Positions 43,279 through 53,741 of a DNA stretch of 64,000 nt are shown piece by piece. Source of the DNA: Gammaproteobacteria bacterium (GTDB lineage Bacteria; Pseudomonadota; Gammaproteobacteria; Ga0077536); contig JADLGE010000083.1 of the NCBI GenBank assembly GCA_020849475.1, positions 1 to 64,000 of the forward strand, in the 5' to 3' direction. How positions within the stretch are numbered: the stretch's first letter is position 1; every line of letters begins with the position of its first letter. A program made the translations under genes and the position numbers. The notes beneath the pieces were generated by a model. That model searched no databases. It was not told where the DNA came from and was given only the letters and a program-made list of their open reading frames with translations.

Positions 43279-43887
43279 ATGACGCAACTCAGTGACGCCA
43301 AGCGCGACGCCATCCTGGTGGCCGCCTCGCGCATGTTCCTGGCCGAGGGCTTCAGCGCGGTCAGCATGGACGCCATTGCCTTGGCCGCGCCGGTCTCCAA
43401 GCCCACGCTATATAACTATTTCCCGGGCAAGCAGGCCTTGTTCCTGGCGGTGGTCGAGCGCGACTGCGCGCGGCTGGCGGCCGCCGTCGACAGCGCGGTG
43501 GCCGACGAAGGCGACCTGCGCACCGATCTCGAAACCATTGCACGCGCCTATGTCGACATCGTCTATGCGCCGGAATGCCTGGCGCTGTACCGCGTGATCA
43601 TCGCCGAGCTGCGTCATTTTCCGGAACTCGGGCGACTCACCTACGACAGCGGCGCGATTCCGATCATCGATGCCATCAGTCGCTACCTGCGCGGTGTCGG
43701 CAGCAAAGGCGATGTGCGCTTCACCAAGGTCAAGGAATCGACGCTGCTGTTGATCGGGCTTTTGACCGGCGACGAATTCCATCGCTGTCTGCTCGGTCTC
43801 GCAACCACGCTCAGCACCCGCGAACGCGGCCAGTTGGTCAAGCGCGCGGTGGAGTGCTTTTTGAATGCGCATCGCGAGCATGGCTGA
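43279..43887 (+). CDS. TetR-family transcriptional regulator
   Basis: RDAILVAASRMFLAEGFSAVSMDAIALAAPVSKPTLYNYFPGKQALFLAVV. Confidence 0.93.
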   Translation: MTQLSDAKRDAILVAASRMFLAEGFSAVSMDAIALAAPVSKPTLYNYFPGKQALFLAVVERDCARLAAAVDSAVADEGDLRTDLETIARAYVDIVYAPECLALYRVIIAELRHFPELGRLTYDSGAIPIIDAISRYLRGVGSKGDVRFTKVKESTLLLIGLLTGDEFHRCLLGLATTLSTRERGQLVKRAVECFLNAHREHG

Positions 43888-45316
43888 GCGCCGTTCGTGC
43901 TTAATCGCCTTGCCGCTGCTGCTGGCGAGCGGCTGCGCGGTTGGTCCCGATTACCACGCACCGGCGCAGTCCGCGCCTGCCAGCTGGCAGGCAACCGCGG
44001 CCGCGCCCGACAGCGCCTTGCAGTCCGCAGCGGTCAGCGATGATGCGCAGGCGCTCAAGCATTGGTGGACGTGGTTTGAAGACCCCAGTCTCACCGCGCT
44101 CATGGACATGGCCATCGCGCAGAACATCGACGTACGCACGGCGATGTCCCGCGTCGCCGCGGCGCGTGCGGAGCGGCGCGCCGCGCAAGCCGGTGTCGGC
44201 CCGCAGCTCGGCATGGGCATAGGCAGCGAGCGCACCCAGAATCCGATGCCGGGTCTCGCGCCCGGCCTAACGTTCACACAGCATGAAATCGGCTTCGATG
44301 CGCGCTGGGAGATTGATCTTTTCGGTCGCCAGAAGCGGCGGGTGGAAGCCGCCACGGCCCATATCGACGCTACGCAGGCAGACGTGCAGGCCGCCATGAC
44401 GGTGCTGTGCGCGGAAGTGGCGCGCAGCTACTTTGAACTGCGTGAAGCCGATGCCGAGCTTCGTTATCTTGAGGCGGCGATCGCACTCTCCAGCAAAGAT
44501 GCACAGCATGCAGCGCGTCTTGCCGATGCCGGCATTGGCAGCCGCGACGCCGCGCTGGCGGCCGACGCGCGCATTGCAACGGCACGCACGCGCCTGATTG
44601 CCGAGCAACTCGCACGCGACACGCTGCAACGGCAGATTGAACAGTTGCTGGCGGTCGAACCCGGCAAGCTGGCCGTTGCGCTCAGCGCCCGTGAACAGGC
44701 TTTACCACAGTTCGCGCCACGCCTGTTGCTGACGCCGGCGGCGGTGTTGCGTAACCGCCCGGATATCCAACGCGCCGAGCGTCAACTCGCCGCCGCCACC
44801 GCGCTGAAAGCTGCGGCCATCGCCGACATGTATCCGCGTGTTTCCATAGCGATGTTCTTTGGTCTGCGCAACACCGCGCTGTCGGCGCTGATGAGCATCG
44901 CCTCGAAGTCATGGTCGGGCGGCGGCTCGGTGCTGCAACCCTTGTTCGATGGCGGACGCCTGCGCGCCATGGTCGAAGTGCGCAACGCCGATATCGATGC
45001 CGCGCTGCTGGCCTACGAAGGTGCGACGCTCGCAGCGCTGCACGAAACCGAAAGCGCCTTGGCGCAATGGCTGGCCGCCGAACAGACACGCGAAGCGCAG
45101 CTGGCGCGCCTGCGCGCGAGTGAAGAATCAGTGGCGCTGGCCAGGCACCGTCAGGCGCAAGGCATCGCGAGCGCGCAGGATGTCATTGCCACTGAACTCG
45201 CTGAACTCGAGGCGCGCGCGCAATGGAGCCGCAGCCAGGCGGCCGTGACGATTGCCACCGTGGCGGTGTTGAAGGCCTTGGGTGCGGGCATTCAGCATGA
45301 GGACCTGGGCGGGTAG
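43865..45316 (+). CDS. Outer membrane efflux lipoprotein (NodT/OprM family)
   Basis: LLLASGCAVGPDYHAPA lipobox; FDARWEIDLFGRQKRRVEAA. Confidence 0.92.
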   Translation: MRIASMAERRSCLIALPLLLASGCAVGPDYHAPAQSAPASWQATAAAPDSALQSAAVSDDAQALKHWWTWFEDPSLTALMDMAIAQNIDVRTAMSRVAAARAERRAAQAGVGPQLGMGIGSERTQNPMPGLAPGLTFTQHEIGFDARWEIDLFGRQKRRVEAATAHIDATQADVQAAMTVLCAEVARSYFELREADAELRYLEAAIALSSKDAQHAARLADAGIGSRDAALAADARIATARTRLIAEQLARDTLQRQIEQLLAVEPGKLAVALSAREQALPQFAPRLLLTPAAVLRNRPDIQRAERQLAAATALKAAAIADMYPRVSIAMFFGLRNTALSALMSIASKSWSGGGSVLQPLFDGGRLRAMVEVRNADIDAALLAYEGATLAALHETESALAQWLAAEQTREAQLARLRASEESVALARHRQAQGIASAQDVIATELAELEARAQWSRSQAAVTIATVAVLKALGAGIQHEDLGG

Positions 45317-45327
45317 GTTCCCGGCCT

Positions 45328-45948
45328 TCACGGTCCCGCCAGCCACGCGGCTACGGCCTGCATCCCGTGCGGCGAGCGAAGCCACGCCAGCGCAACGCAA
45401 TTGATGATCACGGTCGCCCAGAAAGCGACGCGGAACGACACCTTCCTGGTCTTATGGCGGAACATGCTCTGCGCCATCATCGCGCCCGGCCATCCGCCCA
45501 AGGCACTCATCAAGTGCAAAGTGCTTTCCTGGGTACGCCACTGGCCTTGCATGGCGGCCGCCTTGTCGAACGCGTACAGCAAGTACGCGACACAGCTGAG
45601 CGCGAGGTAGGCCACCAGCACCAACGCGTGGAGCTTGCCCTGCGCGACGCTGAGGCCGACAAAGCAAAACATGAGCACCGGCAGCACGGCGCTGGCCGGC
45701 GTCAGGCGCACGTCGCGCGACGGCGGCCTGTTTTTTCGGGCTACGACAAACGAGACGTTCGCGGCCTGTGGCCTTCTTTGCGGGTCGAGAACCACTTCAT
45801 AGGTGACGAGCTCGTTGCCGCTCGGTCGGGGTCCGCGCTTGCTGAAAGCTTTGATATGGATGAAGACGTTTGCACCGCCGGCATTCGGTGTAATGAAACC
45901 GAAACCCTTGTCGTCCTTCCAGTCGGTGATCCGGCCTTGATAGCGCAT
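45328..45948 (-). CDS. Cold-shock domain plus DUF1294 membrane protein
   Basis: GRITDWKDDKGFGFITPNAGGANVFIHIKAF; C-term YLLYAFDKAAAMQGQWRTQESTLHLMSALGGWPGAMMAQSMFRHKT. Confidence 0.93.
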   Translation of the reverse strand: MRYQGRITDWKDDKGFGFITPNAGGANVFIHIKAFSKRGPRPSGNELVTYEVVLDPQRRPQAANVSFVVARKNRPPSRDVRLTPASAVLPVLMFCFVGLSVAQGKLHALVLVAYLALSCVAYLLYAFDKAAAMQGQWRTQESTLHLMSALGGWPGAMMAQSMFRHKTRKVSFRVAFWATVIINCVALAWLRSPHGMQAVAAWLAGP

Positions 45949-45978
45949 GCTGATTCCAGTTGAGAGTAGGCGTGTGCC

Positions 45979-46731
45979 TCAGAGCAGCCGCCAACGCATG
46001 CCGCCTGTAATGAATTGCGCGCCGTCGTGTTCGATGCCATGGGCGGCGAGCGCGCCCAGCACCGCGGCCTTGTCGGTGCACACGATGTCGAGCCCCGCCA
46101 GTCCTTGCGGCCGGCCATCGCGACACGGCACGAAGCACAGGCCGGCGTTATCGAGCTTGAGCAGCGACAAGTCGCCCTGCTTCTGCACCGGCACCTGCAG
46201 AATGCGCCCCCAGTGCGCGGCGAGCGCGGCGGCATCGTCGGCTTGAATCTCGGCGGCGGCGATGGCGTTGATGCGCGACTCGCGCACATGCGCCCGCCAA
46301 TGCTCGCCCGCCGGCACCCAGTCTTCGCTGTCGTTCAGTTGTTGGTCGATTTCGAGAAACGAGCCACCGGTATCGCGCGGATGGAGCTGCATGTTGCGAA
46401 AGCCCGGCGCCTTGAATTCGTGGGCGATGCGCACACCCAGCGCATCGACATGCCGTCGCCGCGCGTCGTGGTCGTCGCATTGCAGGATGACCATGTAGCC
46501 GCCGTCGCCGTCGCGTCGTTCGAGATAGCGACCGGCGGCCGTGTCGGCGCGTGTGGGGGCGACGATTTCGACGAACTGGCGGCCGATGGGCAGCAGCACA
46601 TTCTGCAGTCCGTAGGCGGCGACCGCCGGGTCGCGATGGCAGGGCGACAGCGCGAAGATATCGACCAGGGTCTGTTCCAGCGGCGCCAGCCGTGCCGCCA
46701 CCAGCGCAATCTGACGTAATGCGAGTGCCAT
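45979..46731 (-). CDS. VOC-family (glyoxalase-like) protein
   Basis: LRQIALVAARLAPLEQTLVDIFAL...GLQNVLLPIGRQFVEIVAP pattern. Confidence 0.75.
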   Translation of the reverse strand: MALALRQIALVAARLAPLEQTLVDIFALSPCHRDPAVAAYGLQNVLLPIGRQFVEIVAPTRADTAAGRYLERRDGDGGYMVILQCDDHDARRRHVDALGVRIAHEFKAPGFRNMQLHPRDTGGSFLEIDQQLNDSEDWVPAGEHWRAHVRESRINAIAAAEIQADDAAALAAHWGRILQVPVQKQGDLSLLKLDNAGLCFVPCRDGRPQGLAGLDIVCTDKAAVLGALAAHGIEHDGAQFITGGMRWRLL

Positions 46732-46909
46732 GTGCGTAGCGCCTTGTGCAGGTTGTTGGCGATTTTAGTGTTGGTGATTGTAGTCAATGAGGCGCCGGCG
46801 CTTCGATAGCCCGCGCGTGGTGTATCTTGCGGCCTGGGCCATCACCACCATAAGCACGAGCACGGGCGCAACGCATGGATGTTCAAACACGCGCAAAGAG
46901 TAGGGGGCC

Positions 46910-49675
46910 ATGGACTGGCTGAGCGTTGGCCTGTGGGTCGGGGTGGCGATGGTGATGCTGTTCGCCGCGCGTTATGGGCTAGTGCTCCTGACCTTGCATC
47001 GCCTGCGGCTGGCGCCGGCGGCGCCAGCCGTGCACATCGATATCACGGAGGTGCCGGCCTCCCATGCGGAGCTGCTGGCCTTGGCGGCGCCGCGTCTCGA
47101 GGCACTGGGCTTCACCTTGCAATACGCATCGAGGGGGCAGGCCATGCTGGTCACCAACCAGCCCTGCCCGAGTTACAGCACCACCTGGTGGCAGGCCGAG
47201 CATGGCGTGTGGGCAGTGGTATCGCTCGACGAGCAGCCGGAATACGACAGGCTCTATCACGTCGCCTTCTACAGCTTCTACGCAGCGCCACCGCATCTGT
47301 ACAGCGTGGCGTGCCACGCCCATGAACTGGTGGCGGTGCATCCGCAATTCAGCCTGGCCGACAGCGGGGCCGATCTCGCTCACCAATGGCAGATGCATCT
47401 CGAGCGCATGGCGACACGCAGCGCGGACCGTCTCATCACCGAACATGACAAGGTTGCTGACATCGAGCGTCGCCTCGCCGCCGAGACCCGCGCGGCTTTG
47501 GGGGATACGGACGACTTCACGGTGCATGCCGACGGCACAGCGCAGCTGACGTGGCGTGGCGCTTGGCGTTACATGCGGCGTTACCTGGCCGGCATACAAG
47601 CTCTGCATCAGCACCCACTCGCAGCTGCGGATGCCAATGGCATCGCCGCGACTGAGCCGCAGGCACGCCGCCTGCGGGCGCAGGCCGATGTCATTGCCAT
47701 ACGCACCGCACTCGCGGCCGCGCAGGTCGACACCAGCTATCGCGCCAAAGGCCTGTTGTTGCTCATCACCGGCATCGCCTCGCTGCTGCTGTTTGGCTGG
47801 CGTTTCGACTGGCTGTTCAGCGTGGTGCTGGTGGCGGTATTGCTGTTGCACGAACTCGGGCACCTGGCGGCGATGCGTTGGGCAGGCTATCGAGACCTCA
47901 AGATATTTTTCATTCCCTTCATCGGTGCGATGGTCAGCGGTCGCGAACAGCAGGCGACCGCGGGCCAGAAAATGCTGGTGCTGCTGGCCGGACCCGTGCC
48001 GGGCATCGTGCTCGGCTGCGCGTTGTTGCACGGTTATGCCAGTCAATGGTGGCCGCCATTGTCGTGGCTGCCCGCCGCGGCCAGCCTGCTCATGGTCGTC
48101 AACGTCTTCAATCTCCTGCCGTTGGTGCCGCTCGACGGCGGACGGTTCTTCGATCTTTTGTTGATGGCGCGACTGCCGCGTTGGCGCGGTGTTTTTGCCG
48201 CGTGCAGCGCGCTTGGCATGCTGGCGGCGGGCCTATGGTTCGAGGCGCCGCTCATGATCGGCCTGGGCAGCGTGCTGTTGCTGGGAGTGCCATCCGCGCT
48301 GCGTGAGGCGCGCCTGGTGGCGGCATTGCGCCGCGTGCACCGCGAAGGCTACGACAGCGACGGCGCATGGCTCACGGCCTTGACCGGATTACTGCTCGAT
48401 GCGCCCTACGCCGCGCTGCCCTATGGGCGTCGTCAGTTGCTCGCACGTAGCATCACCGCCAGCAGCCTCGCGCCCGCGCCGTCGCTGACGACCGTAGCCG
48501 CGGGTATATGCCTTTATGTGTTTGCACTGGCCCTGCCGGTGTGGACGTTCGCGCAGCATGGCGTCGATATCCTCGGCACCATCGGCATGGGCGCCGTCAG
48601 CGCAACGCTGCCACCGTCGCAGGCCGACATCGACGCAAACCTCGAGGCTCACATTGCCGCCGCGGCGGATGACGCGGCGCGTGCGGCGCTGGTCTTGCGC
48701 GCCGCCAGCGCGGCCGAGGACGCCGAAGACTACCCACGGGCGCATGCGTTGTATCAACGCGCGCTGGCGTTGGTGGGGGAAGGCGCCAACGCGCAAACGC
48801 AGCGCGTGGAGGCGACGCTGGGCATGGCACGGAACGCTGAGGAACCCGCAACCATCAAGCCCATGCTTGAACGATTGTTGACGACCCTCAACGCTTCAGA
48901 CAACGCCACGCGTTTGCTGCGTGCCCGTGTATTGAGCGCCATGAGCCAGGATTTCACGCCCGCCGGCAGGCCATCTGATATTGCGCGTCTCAGCGAAGTC
49001 GTGGCGATACGCACAGAGCTCCTGCCCGCCGACGACTTCGGTGTGCTCGATGCGCGGCAGTCGCTCGCGTGGCAACTGTGGCAGGACGACCAAGCAGCAG
49101 AGGCGGTGGTGCAGTTGCGTGCCCGATTCGAAGCGGTCATGGCCGCGTGCCCGCCTGACTGTGCACCGGACCAGGCCTGGCTGCGCAGCCAGGCGTATCT
49201 TGATTACGGATGGTTGCTGCTGGCGCTGGGCAAGCGTGCCGATGCCACGCGGCTGGTGAATGACTACGCCGCACGTATCAGCGCCACGACGCCTGCCGAC
49301 TTCGCGAAGGATGAGCGCGTGGCGGTGCTGCATGGGTGGATACGCGATGCGGGGGGCGACCACACTGGCGCTGCCGCCGGGCTATCGAGCTTGATTGCAC
49401 GGCAAGCCGACTCCCACGCCACGTTCACGGATCTCCAGGGGCTGATCGATCTCGCCATCTTCAGCGAGCGCGGTGGTGATGAACTGGCGGCGGCGCGTTG
49501 GCGCGAACGCCTGCAGGCGCGCGTGGCGGCGCTGCGGCAGCGCAATCCGGCACTGAACCTGGCTTGGCTGCAGCACGCGCGCAGCGCGCCCTATGCCTGG
49601 CAGCGCATACGCCTCGATGCCGAGTTGGCATGGCTCGCGCAGCGCGAGCCGGCTTTGCTGGAAGCGGCGCCGTAG
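46910..49675 (+). CDS. M50-type intramembrane metalloprotease fused to long C-terminal repeat region
   Basis: VLLLHELGHLAAMRWAGYRDLKIFFIPFIGA (HExxH) and NLLPLVPLDGGRFFD; C-term Ala-rich helical TPR-like segment. Confidence 0.85.
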   Translation: MDWLSVGLWVGVAMVMLFAARYGLVLLTLHRLRLAPAAPAVHIDITEVPASHAELLALAAPRLEALGFTLQYASRGQAMLVTNQPCPSYSTTWWQAEHGVWAVVSLDEQPEYDRLYHVAFYSFYAAPPHLYSVACHAHELVAVHPQFSLADSGADLAHQWQMHLERMATRSADRLITEHDKVADIERRLAAETRAALGDTDDFTVHADGTAQLTWRGAWRYMRRYLAGIQALHQHPLAAADANGIAATEPQARRLRAQADVIAIRTALAAAQVDTSYRAKGLLLLITGIASLLLFGWRFDWLFSVVLVAVLLLHELGHLAAMRWAGYRDLKIFFIPFIGAMVSGREQQATAGQKMLVLLAGPVPGIVLGCALLHGYASQWWPPLSWLPAAASLLMVVNVFNLLPLVPLDGGRFFDLLLMARLPRWRGVFAACSALGMLAAGLWFEAPLMIGLGSVLLLGVPSALREARLVAALRRVHREGYDSDGAWLTALTGLLLDAPYAALPYGRRQLLARSITASSLAPAPSLTTVAAGICLYVFALALPVWTFAQHGVDILGTIGMGAVSATLPPSQADIDANLEAHIAAAADDAARAALVLRAASAAEDAEDYPRAHALYQRALALVGEGANAQTQRVEATLGMARNAEEPATIKPMLERLLTTLNASDNATRLLRARVLSAMSQDFTPAGRPSDIARLSEVVAIRTELLPADDFGVLDARQSLAWQLWQDDQAAEAVVQLRARFEAVMAACPPDCAPDQAWLRSQAYLDYGWLLLALGKRADATRLVNDYAARISATTPADFAKDERVAVLHGWIRDAGGDHTGAAAGLSSLIARQADSHATFTDLQGLIDLAIFSERGGDELAAARWRERLQARVAALRQRNPALNLAWLQHARSAPYAWQRIRLDAELAWLAQREPALLEAAP

Positions 49676-49690
49676 CTCAGCGCACGCGCA

Positions 49691-50881
49691 TCAACTCAGG
49701 ATCACCGGCGGCGCGAGCGGTTCCATGCCGAGCATCATGCGCCCGGCTGATTCAATCTGGTTGACTGCCACTGCGAAATGCTGAGTCGCGGCGTGCGCGT
49801 CGCGCAGCGAACGCTGCAGCGGGTTGCGTCGATAATTGGCGTTGGCGCCCGACAGTGTGAACATGATGTCGGTGGCGCGCGCGCAGTTGTGCACGGCCTT
49901 GGTCGCGGCCAGCAGCATGTTGGCGCGCGCCTCGAACGAGACCTCTTCTTCGCGCGCGATGAACTCGCCGAATTCGCGCAAGGCGTCCTTCAACCATGCG
50001 CGCGAACCGCGCACCAGCGCCACCGCATCGGCGAGACCGATGTGGAAAGTCGGACGCTCACGCAGGGTGACCTTGCTGGCGACACCGGTCTTGGTCTGCG
50101 CAATCTCAACCGCGCGGTCAATCGCACCTTGCGCAATGCCGATGGCAATGAAGCCGGCCTGCATCACGCCCGTGGCATAGGATGGGTAGCGATACAAAGG
50201 CCCGCTGAAATGTCGCGCATCGGGCCGCATGTTGCGACCGAAAGCCCAGCTCATGTCCTGCGGCACGAATACGTCGTCGAGAATCACATCGTGACTGCCG
50301 GAGCCGGCGAGGCCGCTCACGTCCCAGGTCTCGTCGATGGTGTAGCTCGAGATTGGCACGAAGCACGCGCGCGTGCGCGGCGCGCCGTGCTCGTGGAACA
50401 AGGGCGTAGCGCCGTCGTATTCCTGGCACAGCACGAAATACCAGCTGCAGTGCTGGCAACCGCTGGCGAATTGCCAGCGGCCCGTGACGCGATGCCCACC
50501 CTCGACACGCAGCGCGCGGCCGAAAGGAAAGAACGCCGAGCCGGTCACGACTTCGGGTTGATTGGCGAAGATGGTTTCGATGGACGTCGGCGCCATCGGC
50601 GAAGTGAACAAGGTGTTGACGTTGCCGATGAAGGCACACCAGCCGGCCGAGCCATCGATGCGTGAAATCGCTTCCAGGCACTCGGCGAATTCGAGCGGTG
50701 CGAGTTCCGAGCCACCGAGCGAGCGCGGCAGGTAGAGCTTGAACAGGCCCGCCTCGATCAGCGCCTTGACCACCGGCGGCGCGAGGCGACGCTGCTGCTC
50801 GGCGCTGTCGGCGTGGGCTGCGATGAGCGGTGCGAGCCGCGCGATGCTGGCGAGGTGCTCTTGCATTACTTCGGTGCTCAT
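49691..50881 (-). CDS. Acyl-CoA dehydrogenase-like flavoprotein (HsaA/type 2 monooxygenase-like)
   Basis: LAPPVVKALIEAGLFKLYLPRSLGGSELAPLEFAECLEAISRIDGSAGWCAFIG. Confidence 0.87.
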   Translation of the reverse strand: MSTEVMQEHLASIARLAPLIAAHADSAEQQRRLAPPVVKALIEAGLFKLYLPRSLGGSELAPLEFAECLEAISRIDGSAGWCAFIGNVNTLFTSPMAPTSIETIFANQPEVVTGSAFFPFGRALRVEGGHRVTGRWQFASGCQHCSWYFVLCQEYDGATPLFHEHGAPRTRACFVPISSYTIDETWDVSGLAGSGSHDVILDDVFVPQDMSWAFGRNMRPDARHFSGPLYRYPSYATGVMQAGFIAIGIAQGAIDRAVEIAQTKTGVASKVTLRERPTFHIGLADAVALVRGSRAWLKDALREFGEFIAREEEVSFEARANMLLAATKAVHNCARATDIMFTLSGANANYRRNPLQRSLRDAHAATQHFAVAVNQIESAGRMMLGMEPLAPPVILS

Positions 50882-50963
50882 GGCGCTCCTGCTCGAGTGA
50901 TGGAAGTCGCACGCATCATGTGGCGCGTCATGGCCGCTGTACAAGCCCGTGCGGCGCCGCCTT

Positions 50964-52250
50964 TCAGTCCTCGGCGATGCGGCTGTGGCGCCGGGTGTCG
51001 GGCATGAACACATAGACCAGCAGCGAGCAGGCGATGACGATGCTCACATAGCTGTAGAACCAGGTCTCGTGGCCAGCCTGCTTGAAGGCCAGCGCCACAT
51101 ATTCGGCGGTGCCGCCGAACAGGGCATTGGCCAGCGCGTAGGGCAGGGCGACGCCGAGCGCGCGCACCTCGGTCGGGAAGAGTTCGGCCTTGACCACCGC
51201 GTTGACCGAGGAATACAGCGACACTATCAGCAGCGAACCCGTCACCAGCATGAAGGCGGTGAGCATGTCGCGCGTCGCCGCCAGCGTCGACAACAGCGGC
51301 CAGGTGAGCGTTGCACCGAGCACGCCGAAGGCCAGCAGGATGACGCGCCGTCCGACCTTGTCGGACAGCGCGCCGATCACGGGCTGCACCAGCGTGAAGA
51401 CCACCAGTGCGCCGGCAATGATGCGGCTGGCCTGATCGGTGCTGAAGCCCGAGGTATTGACCAGGAATTTCTGCATGTAGGTCGAGTAGGTATAGAACGA
51501 CAGCGTGCCGCCGGCGGTGAGGCCGATGACGGTCAGCGACTCGCGCGGGTGGCGGCGCAAGAGATCCATGGTGGTCGTGCGTGGTCCACGGCGCTGTTGG
51601 AACGACGGCGTTTCGTCCATGCCGCGTCGCAGCCAGAACACCGCCATTGCAAGACCGCCACCGACGAAAAACGGTACGCGCCAACCCCAGGCCTGCATCT
51701 CGGCCGGCGACAGCAGCGCACTCAAGGCCAGCAGCAGGCCCATGGCGATGAGCTGGCCGAGAATCAAGGTCGAATAAAACACACCAGACCACATGCCGCG
51801 ATTGCGCCGCGCCGCCATTTCCGCGAGATAGGTGGCGGATACGCCGTATTCACCGCCCATGCTCGCGCCCTGCAGGATGCGCGCGAAGACGAGGATGGCC
51901 GGCGCCGCCGCGCCGATCTGCGCCTGCCCCGGACACAGCGCAATCATCAATGACCCGAAGCACATGAGATTGACCGACACCACCATCGCCGCGCGGCGTC
52001 CGGCGCGGTCGCCATACAGACCCATCAGCCACGCGCCGACAGGCCGCGCAAAAAAGCCCACGCCGAACACCGCCGCGGTATTGAGCAACTGGCTGGTCTG
52101 GTCCTGGTGCGGGAAAAACACCTTCGAGAAGTAGAGGCCGAAAGCCGCGTACACGAACCAGTCGAAGCTCTCGACGACGTTGCCGGCCGCGCCGGCGATG
52201 ATCGAGCGCAAGCGGTTCGCGCCGTGCGTCTCGGGGTGGGGTGCGGTCAA
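50964..52250 (-). CDS. MFS transporter, metabolite:H+ symporter (MHS) type
   Basis: GNVVESFDWFVYAAFGLYFSKVFFP, GLYGDRAGRRAAMV, LQGASMGGEYGVSATYLAEMA. Confidence 0.92.
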   Translation of the reverse strand: MTAPHPETHGANRLRSIIAGAAGNVVESFDWFVYAAFGLYFSKVFFPHQDQTSQLLNTAAVFGVGFFARPVGAWLMGLYGDRAGRRAAMVVSVNLMCFGSLMIALCPGQAQIGAAAPAILVFARILQGASMGGEYGVSATYLAEMAARRNRGMWSGVFYSTLILGQLIAMGLLLALSALLSPAEMQAWGWRVPFFVGGGLAMAVFWLRRGMDETPSFQQRRGPRTTTMDLLRRHPRESLTVIGLTAGGTLSFYTYSTYMQKFLVNTSGFSTDQASRIIAGALVVFTLVQPVIGALSDKVGRRVILLAFGVLGATLTWPLLSTLAATRDMLTAFMLVTGSLLIVSLYSSVNAVVKAELFPTEVRALGVALPYALANALFGGTAEYVALAFKQAGHETWFYSYVSIVIACSLLVYVFMPDTRRHSRIAED

Positions 52251-52400
52251 GTTTGATCCTCAAGGGCAGAACAGGGCGTCGGCCGTCGGCCATTGTCGCC
52301 GATTCGTGGGCTGAAGTCCGAGGCCCGGACGTGCGGTGTTGGCTGGCGCATGCCGCGTCCGCAGTCGCGGCGTCTCGCGCTCGGCGAGGCGTTCAGGCGG

Positions 52401-53741
52401 TCAGCAGAAGCCCTCATCGCGCATTTCGCGCACCGTGTCCTCGAAGGCTGATACGAGTGTATCGATATCGCTCATCGTCATCGGTGTAGAGAGCGCGCCG
52501 ATGCCGCGCATCGAGAGCTGGATGCCGCGATTGCACAGGCCGAGAAAGGTCAGCAGGTTGCGCGTAGCGTCGGCGCTCTCGACGGCGCGCGCGTCGGTGA
52601 GTGGCACCTCGGTCCAATGCACCTGGAACAGCGAGCCGGCGCCGCACACCTGGGCCGGCAGGCGTTGTCGCTCGATGACCGTCGTGAGTTTGGCGCGGGC
52701 GGCATCGCCGAGGCTGTTGATATGGGCAATCGCGCTTTCGTCCAGCAGTTCCATGGCGGCGAGTCCGGCCGCCATGGTCATGGGATTGGCGCTGAAGGTA
52801 CCGAGATTGGCGACCGCGCCATCGGCTTCGAGGCAGGCCATGAATTCCCTCCGTCCGCCGACCGCGCCGACCGGAAAGCCGCCGCCGATGATCTTGGCCA
52901 TGGTCGTGAGATCGGGATCGAAGCCGTAATAGCCCTGCGCGCCGCCTACCGCATGCCGCAGCGTGATCACTTCGTCGCAGATGAGCACGATGCCGGCACG
53001 GCGCGTCTCGTCGCGCAGGGCGCGCAGGAATGCCGGCTGTGCGGGAATGACGCCGCCGGCGCCCTGGATGGGCTCGACGATGATGGCGGCGAGTTCGTGA
53101 CCATGGATGGTGATGGCTTCGCGCACTGCCTCGACGTCGTTGTAGCGCATCAGCACGACGTCGGCGCAGGCGGCCTGCGGCAGACCGCCGACGTCGGCGT
53201 GAGGGGCAGTCACCCCTACCGGGTCATTCGGTGCGCGCAGGCCGTGACCGCCCACCATCACGAAATCCGACCAACCGTGATAACCGCCTTCGAACTTGCC
53301 GATACGGTTGCGACCGGTCACCGCGCGCGCGATGCGCAGAGCGACCATCACCGCCTCGGTGCCGGAGCTGTTGAACACTACCTGCTCGAGGCTGTGCACC
53401 CGTTCGCACAGGTATTCGGCGAGCGCCAGCTCCTGCGCGCCCGGTGCTGAATAGGTCGTGCCGTGCGCGAGCTGACGATGCACCGCGGCGATGATGTGTG
53501 GATGGCCGTGACCGTGCACCAGCGTGGTGTAGTTGTTATGGAAGTCGATGCGCGTGTTGCCGTCGATATCGATGCCGGTCACGCCGTCGGTCTTATCGAT
53601 ATAGAACGGGAACGGAGGATGGCGCAGCAGCGAGCGCGAAGTGCCGCTCGGTATGCGCTGCCCGGCGCGTGCGGCGTGTTGGCGCGAGCGCGCATTCTGG
53701 GCGAGATAGGTCTGCCAGGCGCGGCTGTGTTCGATATTCAT
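52401..53741 (-). CDS. Class-III aminotransferase (glutamate-1-semialdehyde aminomutase-like)
   Basis: NSSGTEAVMVALRIARAVTGRNRIGKFEGGYHGWSD, LICDEVITLR, TTMAKIIGGGFPVGAVGG. Confidence 0.9.
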   Translation of the reverse strand: MNIEHSRAWQTYLAQNARSRQHAARAGQRIPSGTSRSLLRHPPFPFYIDKTDGVTGIDIDGNTRIDFHNNYTTLVHGHGHPHIIAAVHRQLAHGTTYSAPGAQELALAEYLCERVHSLEQVVFNSSGTEAVMVALRIARAVTGRNRIGKFEGGYHGWSDFVMVGGHGLRAPNDPVGVTAPHADVGGLPQAACADVVLMRYNDVEAVREAITIHGHELAAIIVEPIQGAGGVIPAQPAFLRALRDETRRAGIVLICDEVITLRHAVGGAQGYYGFDPDLTTMAKIIGGGFPVGAVGGRREFMACLEADGAVANLGTFSANPMTMAAGLAAMELLDESAIAHINSLGDAARAKLTTVIERQRLPAQVCGAGSLFQVHWTEVPLTDARAVESADATRNLLTFLGLCNRGIQLSMRGIGALSTPMTMSDIDTLVSAFEDTVREMRDEGFC

